From MedAcidi-G1 sp002294285 (GTDB taxonomy: Bacteria > Actinomycetota > Acidimicrobiia > Acidimicrobiales > MedAcidi-G1), in NCBI GenBank assembly GCA_963999645.1, contig CAXEUY010000001.1:1-64000 (forward strand): 64,000 nucleotides of DNA, in the 5' to 3' direction. The notes beneath the pieces are model-generated. The model had not been told where the DNA came from. It was given only the letters and a program-made list of their open reading frames with translations, and searched no databases. Both the position numbers and the translations under genes were made by a program. Shown here piece by piece: positions 51,652 through 60,610 of this stretch; the first letter of the stretch is position 1, and every line of letters starts with the position of its first letter.

Positions 51652-52500
51652 ATGGATGAATATAAATGTTTTGATGTTTCACTTGAAAAAGGAGTTGCAA
51701 CGGTCACTTTGAACAGGGGTGAAGAGTTGAACACCATGATTCCAGCTTTTTGGATTGAGTTGCCAAAAATCATAAATTCTATTAATAAGAGCGGTGAAGC
51801 GAGAGTGATAGTTTTAGCTTCAACAGGGAAACATTTCTCAGCCGGAATGGATTTAGCCGTTTTTTCAATGGGTTCAGCTGATTCAGCAGCAGAAACTGGG
51901 AGGGTTAGAGCAGGCCTTCGTGAAAACGCTCTTCATTTACAAGACTCATTTACCTGTTTGGAAAAAGCGCGGATTCCTGTTCTTGCGGCAATACAGGGAG
52001 GCTGTGTAGGTGGTGCAGTTGACATGGTCACAGCATGTGATATGAGATATGCCACAGAAGACGCTTTTTTCTGCATACAGGAAATAAACATAGGGATGAC
52101 GGCCGATGTGGGGACACTGCAACGACTCCCGAAGTTGATTCCCGAGGGTGTCTGTCGAGAGCTTGCATATACAGGAAGAAGAATGAAGGCCGACGAAGCA
52201 AAATCAGTTGGGTTAGTCAATGAGGTTTACTCAGATAAAGATTCTCTTTTCGACGGTGTCATGGAGATAGCAGAAGAAATAGCCTCCAAGTCGCCACTCG
52301 CCATATGGGGATCCAAGGAGATGATCACGTATTCAAGAGACCATTCGACAGCTGACTCTTTGAATTACATTGCCACCTGGCAATCAGGCATGTTCCAGCC
52401 TGCTGATATGAAAGAAGCTTTTTCTTCAAAGGCGGAAAACCGTCCTTCTGAGTTTGATGACTTATTGCCAATGCGTGAAGGTCTAGATGAAGGAATCTAA
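51652..52500 (+). CDS. Delta(3,5)-delta(2,4)-dienoyl-CoA isomerase-like crotonase
   Basis: A 282-residue crotonase. GKHFSAGMDLAVF and GGCVGGAVDMVTACDMRYA form the oxyanion hole. CIQEINIGMTADVGTLQRLP is close to the mammalian ECH1 block, keeping both its acidic residues (Asp in AVDM and Glu in QEINIG). Function: isomerising 3,5-dienoyl-CoA from odd-position double bonds in unsaturated fatty-acid oxidation. ATG 51652. It converges on an unknown gene. Confidence 0.9.
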   Translation: MDEYKCFDVSLEKGVATVTLNRGEELNTMIPAFWIELPKIINSINKSGEARVIVLASTGKHFSAGMDLAVFSMGSADSAAETGRVRAGLRENALHLQDSFTCLEKARIPVLAAIQGGCVGGAVDMVTACDMRYATEDAFFCIQEINIGMTADVGTLQRLPKLIPEGVCRELAYTGRRMKADEAKSVGLVNEVYSDKDSLFDGVMEIAEEIASKSPLAIWGSKEMITYSRDHSTADSLNYIATWQSGMFQPADMKEAFSSKAENRPSEFDDLLPMREGLDEGI

Positions 52501-52526
52501 TTTCATTAATTTTTCTTCGCTTACTT

Positions 52527-53120
52527 CTAGTGGAATTTAAAGCTCAAGTCCCCTAGCGTTACCAAAGAACTAGAAACCCAAACTCCAAGCTGGCTGAAGT
52601 GGGTGTCCAAACCTGAAGTATCTTCGATAATTTTCGAATTTATTTCATAAGATCCTTCGTAAGAGATTTCGATTGCCCATTCAAGGTCATTGACCTGATC
52701 CTTATCGTCAGTCTCATAAATCGTTTCCATCGTAGGTCCGGATCTTTCAAAAAAACTATTCTCTAACTTCGGGTACTCGGAAGGTAAATTGTCAACGAAC
52801 AATTGTGGATCTGGCTGTTCTGCCAAACGTTGAAACCGCAGAACTATAACCACAAGTATTTCCATTGGGTCAATTAATTCCCCTTCTTGACACCATTGCC
52901 TGTATGAGGTCTGCGACAGAGTTGACCACTCCAGAGCAAGATCGCAATGCATTCGAGGTGGCATTCCTTCACCGGGCAAACTATAGGAAGCCCTCCAAGT
53001 CGTACTTCCAGTCAACAAGTCTGTGTAAAAACTCTCTTCTGCACTCTGTCTTTCAAGACGTGCAGACTCGAGAGAATCCCTTAAAGCGCCTATTGCATCG
53101 GAAAAAACGTGATCAATCAT
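52527..53120 (-). CDS. Protein of unknown function, 197 residues
   Basis: I do not recognise a family. The N-terminal helix (MIDHVFSDAIGALRDSLESA) is followed by mixed sequence with hydrophobic strands (MEILVVIVLRFQRLA) and acidic loops. No signal peptide, membrane helix or catalytic motif is seen. Composition and codon use match neighbouring genes and it fills the gap between a crotonase and the acyl-CoA synthetase, so it is likely real. Confidence 0.65.
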   Translation of the reverse strand: MIDHVFSDAIGALRDSLESARLERQSAEESFYTDLLTGSTTWRASYSLPGEGMPPRMHCDLALEWSTLSQTSYRQWCQEGELIDPMEILVVIVLRFQRLAEQPDPQLFVDNLPSEYPKLENSFFERSGPTMETIYETDDKDQVNDLEWAIEISYEGSYEINSKIIEDTSGLDTHFSQLGVWVSSSLVTLGDLSFKFH

Positions 53121-53159
53121 CGGGAGAACAATTTAGTCAATCTCTCGAAAATAGAAAAG

Positions 53160-54620
53160 TCAGTTATTCCCATTTCGCCAATTTGAATACCTGACCATGT
53201 GGTTTAGCGAAGAAACAGCTCTATCAGCTGATGGGTAGCACAAGCGTTTAGACTCTCTAATATTTAGGACCATCGGATTGTTCGGCTGAGCGATCGCTAA
53301 TTCGGAGGCCACTAAAACAGGTTTTCCCGAAGTTAAAGAGACTTCGACTGAAGCTTCCGCATATCTTTTCTCTTGCCGCTCGTGAAAGTCGACAATTCTC
53401 TCTAACCCATGGTCTGGATAAAAGTTTCCAGAACGTATCAGGTTGGCTGTATTACCCTGAATTCCGAGTCCTAGTTGGATGATTGAATCAATTTCTGGAT
53501 GACTTGATGCAACTGAGAGAAGCTCTGGGATCGTGTCTCTAGTCTCACCTCCTGCTAAATCAATAGGGTTATTTTTGCTCCACCGCGGAGGCACCAGTTC
53601 ATCAATGGATTGTTTCAAATCACTCGGCAAAGGAGCTAGAACCAAGTCAGAACTTTGACTTATAGCATCTGCAGTTACCACACCCCAGCCGCCCGCTGTT
53701 GTCAAAACGAGCACTCGGGGACCAGAAGGCAAAGGTTGAGTTGCAAATGTAGCAGCCACCTCAAAAGCCGATTCGATATTTTGAATACGTGTAATACCTG
53801 CTTGTCTCGCCATGCCTTCAAAAATCTTGGAATCACTAGCAAGTGAACCAGTATGAGATGCAGCGGCTCTTTGACCCCCAATAGTAGTTCCACCTTTAAC
53901 TAGCACAACAGGCATTTCTCTAGTTATTTCTTTAACTCTTTCAAAAAAATCGCGACCGTCGTCTAGTCCTTCTAGGTAACAAAGAGCGACATCAGTTTTA
54001 GGGTCGATGGCAAACCACTCAAGAAAATCGATGATCTCTGTAGCTGCAGCATTTCCGGCTGAGACAGACCTGCTAATTCCAATACCCGTCTGATTGGCAT
54101 AGTTGAGAAAACTCGAAACAAAATTACCTGACTGGGAAACTACACCTATACGACCTTTTGGAGCATAAGGAGCTACTATTTGAGCACAAAGACCGACATG
54201 AGGAGAGACCACCCCTTGTCCATTTGGGCCAGCTAAAACGAGGTCTAATTCTTCGGTCAAAGAGACCAATCTTTTTTCAGCTTGCAACCCTTTTTCACCT
54301 GTTTCCGAATAACCTCCTGCTGCACAGAAAACTGCTTTAACACCTTTTTCAGAGGCCCTTCTAACCATTTCCTCGTTTACTTCAACCGGAGTACACAAGA
54401 CAATTAGATCAGCCGCATCTTTAGGTACTGAATCAAGCGAGGTGAACACACGCTGCTCCAGAACGATCGATTCTTCACGTCCGATAGCAAACACTTCTCC
54501 CTTATAACCACAAGAAAGAATGTTATGAAGTGCAACAAAACCGAATTTACCCGGATGACTCGAAACGCCTGTAACGATTACACCTTTGGGTTCAAAAAGA
54601 GGTTTAAGTTCTTTAGTCAT
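53160..54620 (-). CDS. ADP-forming acyl-CoA synthetase, alpha (CoA-binding/ligase) subunit
   Basis: A 486-residue alpha subunit of an NDP-forming acyl-CoA synthetase (ACD). CoA-binding Rossmann domain at the N-terminus (GVIVTGVSSHPGKFGFVAL). GPNGQGVVSPHVGLCAQ and GVVSQSGNFVSSFLNYA form the succinyl-CoA-ligase-like middle. The phosphorylated His is in RAAASHTGSLASDS. The enzyme links acyl-CoA to acid plus ATP (or the reverse). Its ATG overlaps the beta subunit's TAA (TAATG). Confidence 0.92.
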   Translation of the reverse strand: MTKELKPLFEPKGVIVTGVSSHPGKFGFVALHNILSCGYKGEVFAIGREESIVLEQRVFTSLDSVPKDAADLIVLCTPVEVNEEMVRRASEKGVKAVFCAAGGYSETGEKGLQAEKRLVSLTEELDLVLAGPNGQGVVSPHVGLCAQIVAPYAPKGRIGVVSQSGNFVSSFLNYANQTGIGISRSVSAGNAAATEIIDFLEWFAIDPKTDVALCYLEGLDDGRDFFERVKEITREMPVVLVKGGTTIGGQRAAASHTGSLASDSKIFEGMARQAGITRIQNIESAFEVAATFATQPLPSGPRVLVLTTAGGWGVVTADAISQSSDLVLAPLPSDLKQSIDELVPPRWSKNNPIDLAGGETRDTIPELLSVASSHPEIDSIIQLGLGIQGNTANLIRSGNFYPDHGLERIVDFHERQEKRYAEASVEVSLTSGKPVLVASELAIAQPNNPMVLNIRESKRLCYPSADRAVSSLNHMVRYSNWRNGNN

Positions 54621-55258
54621 TAAATTCCACCTTTTAGCTCAACAAGTGCATCAGCAGCTACAGGTATACCTTCCACGATTATCAAGGGATTCAAATCAAT
54701 TGAAATAATCTGTTTGTTGTCAGCTAATTCGCCCAATTTTATGAGTAGATCTATAGTCGCCTCAATATTTAGAGCTTCTTCTCCACGAAAATCTTCTAAC
54801 AAGTTTCTTGTTTTAAGGGATGAAATTAGATCTCTAGCATCATAGGAATTTACTGGCGCAAGTCTAAATTCAACATCTGCAACAGCTTCAGCCAAAATCC
54901 CTCCAAAACCTAACATTACACAAGGTCCAAATTGAGGGTCTCTGATCATCCCAGCAATAATTTCACGAGACCCAGAGAGCATCTCGGTGATAAGAAGGTT
55001 GCTTTCAGGAATGTTGTTTTCTAGAAGTTCTTTAGAAGCTGTTAAAAAATCAGACTCTGTTTTCAAATTGATTTTCACAAAACCTTGTTCAGTTTTATGA
55101 GCTATAGAAGAAGCATTTAGCTTTAAAACATTAGGGAAGCCGATTTCTCGCGCTGCGTTTAATGCTTCATCGGGAGTGTCAGCGACCTTCCATTTTGAAA
55201 CAGGGATGCCTGCTTCTTCTATTATCAGACGTGACTCTGATTCTGAAACAGTAGTCAT
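54620..55258 (-). CDS. ADP-forming acyl-CoA synthetase, beta (ATP-grasp) subunit
   Basis: A 212-residue ATP-grasp_5 subunit. FPNVLKLNASSIAHKTEQGF, LLITEMLSGSREIIAGMIRD, FGPCVMLGFGGILAEAVAD and ISIDLNPLIIVEG are the grasp motifs. It pairs with the CoA-binding subunit encoded next, with one-base overlap. Two genes replace the single fused ACD polypeptide of many organisms. Confidence 0.92.
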   Translation of the reverse strand: MTTVSESESRLIIEEAGIPVSKWKVADTPDEALNAAREIGFPNVLKLNASSIAHKTEQGFVKINLKTESDFLTASKELLENNIPESNLLITEMLSGSREIIAGMIRDPQFGPCVMLGFGGILAEAVADVEFRLAPVNSYDARDLISSLKTRNLLEDFRGEEALNIEATIDLLIKLGELADNKQIISIDLNPLIIVEGIPVAADALVELKGGI

Positions 55259-55288
55259 AACAAGTACTCACTCCTTTCTTTACACGCG

Positions 55289-56383
55289 TCAGTTGGAGGA
55301 GATATTTTTCCAGCCTGGCTTAATTACATTTTCTATCAAATTGATCCTCTCATCAAATGGTAGAAAAGCACTCTTCATGGAATTAACTGTCAGCCAAGAA
55401 AAATCGTCAATTCCCCAACCAAAGACCTCATGCAAAGCAAGCAACTCGGAAGTCATTGAAACATCACTCATTAGTCTGTTATCGGTATTAACCGTAACTC
55501 TGAACCCGAGCTTTTTAAGTAACTCAATAGGGTGTTCTTTCAGGGATTGCACGGCGCCGGTATGAACATTTGAAGTTGGGCACAACTCTAGAGGTATTCG
55601 CCTGTCTCTAATAAAAGCAGCGAGACTCCCTAGCTGACACTCGCCTGAGGGGGTTATTTCTATATCATCAACAATTCTCACTCCATGACCCAAACGTTCT
55701 GCTCCACAAAATTGAACTGCCTCCCAAATGGAGGGCACACCAAAGGCTTCACCAGCGTGGATTGTGAAATGGAAATTCTCGCGTTGAAGAAATTGGAATG
55801 CCTCTAAATGGTTTGTCGGAGGGTAGCCGACTTCACGTCCAGCAATGTCAAAACCCACCACTCCCTGATTTCTAAAATCGACGGCAGCCTCTGCAATTTT
55901 TAAAGAGTCGCTACTAGTCCTCATTGCAGTGATTATTGTCCTGATTACTAGGTCAGTTTTTTCTGAGCCTTCTGCAAAGCCTGAGAGAACTGACTCTATT
56001 ACCTCATGGACTGTGAGACCTTTTTCGGTAAAAAGAGAAGGAGCAAACCGCACTTCAGCGTATACACAACCATCTTCAGCAAGATCTTCCGCGCATTCTT
56101 TTGCAACTCTATGGCAGGCGTAGGAATCCTGCATAACTCCAACTGTGTGGGTGAAAGTTTCAAGATAAAGATTCAGATCTCTACGATTAGCGCCTTCGTG
56201 AAACCAGTTTGACAGTTGTTCATCATCGTTTGAAGGCAGGTTTTCGTACCCGCAGATTTCAGCAAGTTCAATAATAGTAGAAGTACGCAAACCTCCATCA
56301 AGATGATCATGCAGAAGAACCTTTGGACCTTTTGCTACAAGTTGAGAGAAATCAGATTCACGGTTTGAATCTTCAACATTCAT
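55289..56383 (-). CDS. add: Adenosine deaminase
   Basis: A 364-residue metal-dependent deaminase converting adenosine to inosine. Zinc HxH in LLHDHLDGGLR, catalytic Glu in FTIHAGEAFGVPSIWEA, LGHGVRIVDD with His, LCPTSNVHTGAV, and the metal Asp in NTDNRLMSDVS. ATG 56383. The neighbouring kinase, MtaD-like deaminase and nucleoside ABC transporter suggest purine nucleoside salvage. Related AFL-deaminases cannot be fully excluded. Confidence 0.92.
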   Translation of the reverse strand: MNVEDSNRESDFSQLVAKGPKVLLHDHLDGGLRTSTIIELAEICGYENLPSNDDEQLSNWFHEGANRRDLNLYLETFTHTVGVMQDSYACHRVAKECAEDLAEDGCVYAEVRFAPSLFTEKGLTVHEVIESVLSGFAEGSEKTDLVIRTIITAMRTSSDSLKIAEAAVDFRNQGVVGFDIAGREVGYPPTNHLEAFQFLQRENFHFTIHAGEAFGVPSIWEAVQFCGAERLGHGVRIVDDIEITPSGECQLGSLAAFIRDRRIPLELCPTSNVHTGAVQSLKEHPIELLKKLGFRVTVNTDNRLMSDVSMTSELLALHEVFGWGIDDFSWLTVNSMKSAFLPFDERINLIENVIKPGWKNISSN

Positions 56384-56424
56384 GCTTAAGCCTATCTAAT
56401 CAACTGTTCACAGAAGAAAAGAAT

Positions 56425-57153
56425 TTAATAGAGAATTTTGTCGAAAAAATCTTTAGTCCTTTGCTCTTCAGGGTTTTCAAAGACTTTATTTGGCGGCCCT
56501 ATTTCAACAATCATTCCCTCATCCATAAAAACCAAACGGTCACCTGCTGCTTTAGCGAAACCCATTTCATGAGTTACTACAGCCATTGTCATTCCCTCTG
56601 ATGCAAGCTCAAGCATCACGTCTAGTACTTCTTTAACCATTTCAGGGTCTAAAGCAGAAGTAGGCTCGTCAAAAAGCATTATTTTTGGTTCCATTGACAA
56701 TGATCTTGCTATCGCCACCCTTTGTTGTTGCCCTCCGGATAGTTGACGCGGGTAAGAGTCTGCTTTATCGGGAATTCCTACTCTTAAAAGTTGTTTCATA
56801 GCCATTTCGTTTGCTTCACTTTTGCTTTTTCCACGAACTTTTCTTTGCGCTAGGCAGATATTGTCCATGACAGTCAAATGTGGAAATAGGTTAAATTGTT
56901 GAAATACCATCCCAACTTCAGCTCTGATTTCGTCAATATTGCATTTTGGATCTGTTAACTCCACACCATCAATGGCTATTGACCCCTCTGTAGGTACTTC
57001 AAGTCGGTTGATACAACGGAGAACTGTTGATTTTCCTGAACCACTAGGTCCTACAATAACTACTACTTCTCCCTCATCTATTTCTAGATCAACATTTCTT
57101 ACAGCATGAATATTTTTGTTAAAAGTTTTTGAAAGGTTCTTAATCGATATCAT
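56425..57153 (-). CDS. Polar amino-acid ABC transporter ATPase (GlnQ-like)
   Basis: A 242-residue ATPase of the glutamine/arginine uptake class. Walker A GPSGSGKSTVLRC, signature LSGGQQQRVAIARSL, Walker B IMLFDEPTSALDPEMV, and switch His in VVTHEMGFAK. Its start overlaps the permease stop by one base. No substrate-binding protein gene adjoins. Confidence 0.94.
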   Translation of the reverse strand: MISIKNLSKTFNKNIHAVRNVDLEIDEGEVVVIVGPSGSGKSTVLRCINRLEVPTEGSIAIDGVELTDPKCNIDEIRAEVGMVFQQFNLFPHLTVMDNICLAQRKVRGKSKSEANEMAMKQLLRVGIPDKADSYPRQLSGGQQQRVAIARSLSMEPKIMLFDEPTSALDPEMVKEVLDVMLELASEGMTMAVVTHEMGFAKAAGDRLVFMDEGMIVEIGPPNKVFENPEEQRTKDFFDKILY

Positions 57154-58010
57154 CAGTCGATTCCTCTATTGCTTCTAACGCCCCTGTCGTCACGTGTCAT
57201 TCTTCTTTCAAGAAGTCCTAGAAGCAAGCTAAGACCGAGAGTCAGCACAAGGTAGATGAAAGCCAGAACAAAGTATCCTTCTCGGAATTTAAACGTACTA
57301 GCGGAGAACTGTCTGGCCCTTTGCGTGATTTCAAGAACACCTAGAACAGAAAGAAGAGAAGTGTCTTTCAGAATAGCGATGAAGTCATTTCCTAGTGGAG
57401 GAATGATCGCTCTCATTGCTTGAGGCAGAACAATCGAATTCATGGTTTGCCTTCTGCTCAATCCGAGCGATCTACCCGCTTCTACTTGACCAGCGGCAAT
57501 CGACTGAATACCTCCCCTGAAGATTTCCGCCATGTACGCCCCATAGATAAAAGCGAGAGTCACAGTAGCTCTCATCTGAAATGAAAGCTTGAAGCCTAAA
57601 GCATCTTGAATTTGAGGAAGCAAAACAAGAGCGACGGTGAAAATCAAAGGAAGTATTGGAATGCCACGAATAAATTCAACGTAGGTTCTGGCCAAGTTGC
57701 GTGAGAATACGTTTCTTGACAGTTGACCCATACCAGCCAAAAGACCTAAAGCTAAAGCAATTGCAAAGGCCTGGAGTGTGGCAGTGATCGTAATTCTGAT
57801 GCCTGGGATAACTCTTTCCCAAGCTAAGTCATAACTGTCTTTCGTGACGATTTGATATCCCATCCATAAAAGAATGGCGACTATGGCAATTCCCCACCAT
57901 GGGAAAGTATCCCACCAAGCAGGAGTATCACTAAGGTTTTTTCTGCCTCTGTTTTCTTTTTTGCCTTGTGATTTTGCCATTTTTTCCTTATTGAACAGGT
58001 TCTCGAACAT
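57153..58010 (-). CDS. Polar amino-acid ABC transporter permease (GlnP-like)
   Basis: A 285-residue permease of the HEQRo family with a charged N-terminal region (Lys-rich, residues 8-28) and about five membrane helices. The EAA loop reads EAGRSLGLSRRQTMNSIVLP; GIRITITATLQAFAIALAL and YVEFIRGIPILPLI are typical. ATG 58010. A divergent 75-base gap separates it from the MtaD-like gene. With GlnQ it forms a complete inner-membrane unit but the binding protein must be elsewhere. Confidence 0.92.
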   Translation of the reverse strand: MFENLFNKEKMAKSQGKKENRGRKNLSDTPAWWDTFPWWGIAIVAILLWMGYQIVTKDSYDLAWERVIPGIRITITATLQAFAIALALGLLAGMGQLSRNVFSRNLARTYVEFIRGIPILPLIFTVALVLLPQIQDALGFKLSFQMRATVTLAFIYGAYMAEIFRGGIQSIAAGQVEAGRSLGLSRRQTMNSIVLPQAMRAIIPPLGNDFIAILKDTSLLSVLGVLEITQRARQFSASTFKFREGYFVLAFIYLVLTLGLSLLLGLLERRMTRDDRGVRSNRGID

Positions 58011-58085
58011 TAGTACTTAATTTAGAAAAACACGAATGCCGGACAAATTTGTAGAGAAATACATTTTGGCAACTAGCCTTTTTTT

Positions 58086-59378
58086 ATGCAGTCTCAACGC
58101 TACATTGCTGACACTATTGTGACCTGCGACGCAAATCACAGAGTGTTTTCCCCAGGCGTCATTGATATCGAAGACAGTAAGATCGTTTGGGTCGGAAACC
58201 TAGGAGACGAAGAAAAGACAAATAATCCAGTTCAACAAATTGGTGGTCTTTTAATGCCTGGTTTAGTTAATGCTCATTGTCACACGCCTATGACTTTGGT
58301 ACGAGGAGCGGGAGATGGGTTACCGCTCGGAAGGTGGCTTGCCGAAGCTATGTGGCCAAGAGAAGGAAAGATGAACGCAGATGATGCTTTTTGGGGAATG
58401 ACTTTAGGTACGGCGGAAATGTTCAAAGCCGGAGTTACAAGCAGTTGCGAAATGTACCTTTTCGAGGAGGCGCTGGTCGAATCAGCAAATTTGTCAGGCG
58501 CCAGATTAGTTATGACACCTGGAGTATTTAGTTCCGTGCATTCAGAATCAAGGCTTGAAAGTCTTGTGGAGTTTTATAACCGTTATCACGACCCGGAAGG
58601 AAAAGTTACTGTTGGCATAGGGCCCCACTCGGCTTACGACTTAGGAGTAGCAGCATGTATCGAATTGGCTGAATTCGCTAGATCAAACAACATGCTTTAT
58701 CACATTCATTTAGCAGAGACACGTGAAGAAAGTGCACAACTGGAATCCCAATATGGCTCTAGTATCGTTCAGATTCTTAGCGACAACGGGATACTGGAAG
58801 GAAAAGTCCTAGCAGCTCATTGTGTTTGGGTAAGTGATAAGGATATTTCACTTTTAGCTGATTCAAATGTAGCAATAGCCCATTGTCCAGTCAGCAATAT
58901 GAAACTTGGATCTGGAATCGCACCTATAGAGAAGATGCTTAAAAAAGGGCTAACTGTAGGTCTCGGAACAGACGGGCCGGCTTCAAACGACACTCTTGAT
59001 CTATGGGAAGAAGTTAAAGTTGCAGCACTCCTTGCAAGAGTGAATAGTTTAGACGCCACTTTGATTAACCCTTTTGATGCTTTGGGTATGGCAACTCTAA
59101 AATCGGCACAGGCAGTCGGTTTAGATGGAGTGGGTAGTCTCGAAGTCGGCTGGGCCGCAGACATGATAAGAATTGAAACCAACCACAGCAGTTTTGTTCC
59201 TTCTACGGATCTAAATGAAACCTTGGCTCATCTTGTTTGGTCTGGGTCCACTAGGAAGGTGACAGATGTTTGGATAGCCGGATCAAAAGTTCTGTCCGAT
59301 GGAGAATTGCTTACCATCGATGAAGAAAGAGCTCTGAGAGAGGTAAAGGAAAGAGCTTTTAGATTGGCAGATGGTTGA
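58086..59378 (+). CDS. MtaD-like amidohydrolase (MTA/SAH or related deaminase)
   Basis: A 430-residue amidohydrolase of the TRZ/ATZ/MtaD family. Metal sites: NAHCHTPMTL, HIHLAETREES, LAAHCVWVS, and GLGTDGPASND. LVRGAGDGLPLGRWLAEAMW and GIGPHSAYDLG fit the 5-methylthioadenosine/S-adenosylhomocysteine deaminase group, although guanine or pyrimidine analogues are possible. ATG 58086. Its stop overlaps the cupin gene start by 8 bases. Confidence 0.9.
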   Translation: MQSQRYIADTIVTCDANHRVFSPGVIDIEDSKIVWVGNLGDEEKTNNPVQQIGGLLMPGLVNAHCHTPMTLVRGAGDGLPLGRWLAEAMWPREGKMNADDAFWGMTLGTAEMFKAGVTSSCEMYLFEEALVESANLSGARLVMTPGVFSSVHSESRLESLVEFYNRYHDPEGKVTVGIGPHSAYDLGVAACIELAEFARSNNMLYHIHLAETREESAQLESQYGSSIVQILSDNGILEGKVLAAHCVWVSDKDISLLADSNVAIAHCPVSNMKLGSGIAPIEKMLKKGLTVGLGTDGPASNDTLDLWEEVKVAALLARVNSLDATLINPFDALGMATLKSAQAVGLDGVGSLEVGWAADMIRIETNHSSFVPSTDLNETLAHLVWSGSTRKVTDVWIAGSKVLSDGELLTIDEERALREVKERAFRLADG

Positions 59379-59865
59379 AATGTCAATTAACGACAAGACT
59401 CCCGAAGAAATCTCTCAACTGCTTGGACTTGAACCGCTGCCTCATGAAGGAGGCATGTGGACTCAAACACTTAAAGATAGTAGCTCCACAGCGATCTACT
59501 ATTTACTTAGCGAGAATGATTTTTCAGCTATGCATAAACTTGAATCTGACGAGGTTTATCATTACTACGCAGGTGATCCAGCGCGAATGCTCTTACTGAA
59601 TCCGGATGGAAGTATAGATGAGCCGATTCTGGGTTCGGATTTAGAAGCAGGTGAGCGACCACAGGTAATAGTTGGATCAGGAGTATGGCAGGGTTCCTCA
59701 ACGACGGGCAACTGGACGTTGTTAGGGACTACCATGTCCCCACCTTATTCTCAGGACAATTTTCATTTAGGCGACAGGCAAGAGCTGGTTACCAACTGGC
59801 CAGATGCGCACAAAAGAATTCACGAGTTAACCAGAGACGAATTGCTAACTGATTCACCAAGTTGA
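59371..59865 (+). CDS. DUF985 cupin-family protein
   Basis: A 164-residue cupin of the DUF985 group. EISQLLGLEPLPHEGGMW, SAMHKLESDEVYHYYAGDPA and GVWQGSSTTGNWTLLGTTMS are its conserved blocks; the second strand keeps Glu and His suited to metal. Biochemical function of the family is not established. ATG 59371 overlaps MtaD; an ATG at 59380 is an alternative. The 3' end overlaps the convergent SDR by 12 bases. Confidence 0.87.
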   Translation: MVEMSINDKTPEEISQLLGLEPLPHEGGMWTQTLKDSSSTAIYYLLSENDFSAMHKLESDEVYHYYAGDPARMLLLNPDGSIDEPILGSDLEAGERPQVIVGSGVWQGSSTTGNWTLLGTTMSPPYSQDNFHLGDRQELVTNWPDAHKRIHELTRDELLTDSPS

Positions 59866-60606
59866 ATTTACTGATATACCACCGTCAACAATTAAATCTG
59901 CTCCCGTAATCCAGCTTGCCATAGGAGAAGCTAGAAAGACCACAGCATTAGCAACATCATTTGGATCGCCCATCTTTTCGAGGGGCGCAGACCTTAACCA
60001 TCTGTCAACTCCTTCTGGCCAACGATCTTTTAAATGCCCGTCATCGATCAAACCAGGAGAAACAGAATTTACCCTAATGCCAAAATTTGAATACTCTAAC
60101 GCAGCGGATTTAGTCAACATCAATAAGGCGGCTTTACTAGCTGAATAATGAGAGTGACCCTTAGCAGGTTGGTGAGCTTCAATCGAAGCAATGTTAACTA
60201 TCGAAGGGTTACGACTTTCACTCAAGGCCTGTCTTGCCTCTTTCATGATTAGGTGGATGCTCCTAAGATTGGTTTCCAAGACAGCATCCCATTCTTGGGA
60301 GTCGATTTCGAAAAGATTCACGACATTCTGAAGAGCGGCATTATTGACAATTAAATCCAGCTGGTTAGTGATGGCTAAAGTTTCAGAAATAAGATTTTCA
60401 ATGCTTTCAGGACTCCTAAGATCAGCTGACAGGACCTTTTCTGGAATAGAGCCATAAAACGATTCAAGGTTATCAGTATTGTTATGTGTGGCTAGAACCA
60501 CTTGAGCTCCTGCTTCTTCTAGTTTGGAGGCAATAGCCAAACCTATCGGGCTATTTGCACCGGTCACCAAAGCGACATTTCCTTGCAGATCGATACTCAG
60601 AGTCAT
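59854..60606 (-). CDS. Short-chain dehydrogenase/reductase
   Basis: A 250-residue SDR. Cofactor site LVTGANSPIGLAIASKLEEA and VNNAALQNVV; active site Ser in NIASIEAHQP and YxxxK in HYSASKAAL; C-terminus ADLIVDGGISVNS. Substrate unknown. Start ATG 60606, 4 bases after the transporter ATPase stop, so it may be the last gene of the nucleoside transporter operon. Confidence 0.9.
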   Translation of the reverse strand: MTLSIDLQGNVALVTGANSPIGLAIASKLEEAGAQVVLATHNNTDNLESFYGSIPEKVLSADLRSPESIENLISETLAITNQLDLIVNNAALQNVVNLFEIDSQEWDAVLETNLRSIHLIMKEARQALSESRNPSIVNIASIEAHQPAKGHSHYSASKAALLMLTKSAALEYSNFGIRVNSVSPGLIDDGHLKDRWPEGVDRWLRSAPLEKMGDPNDVANAVVFLASPMASWITGADLIVDGGISVNSTW

Positions 60607-60610
60607 ATTT

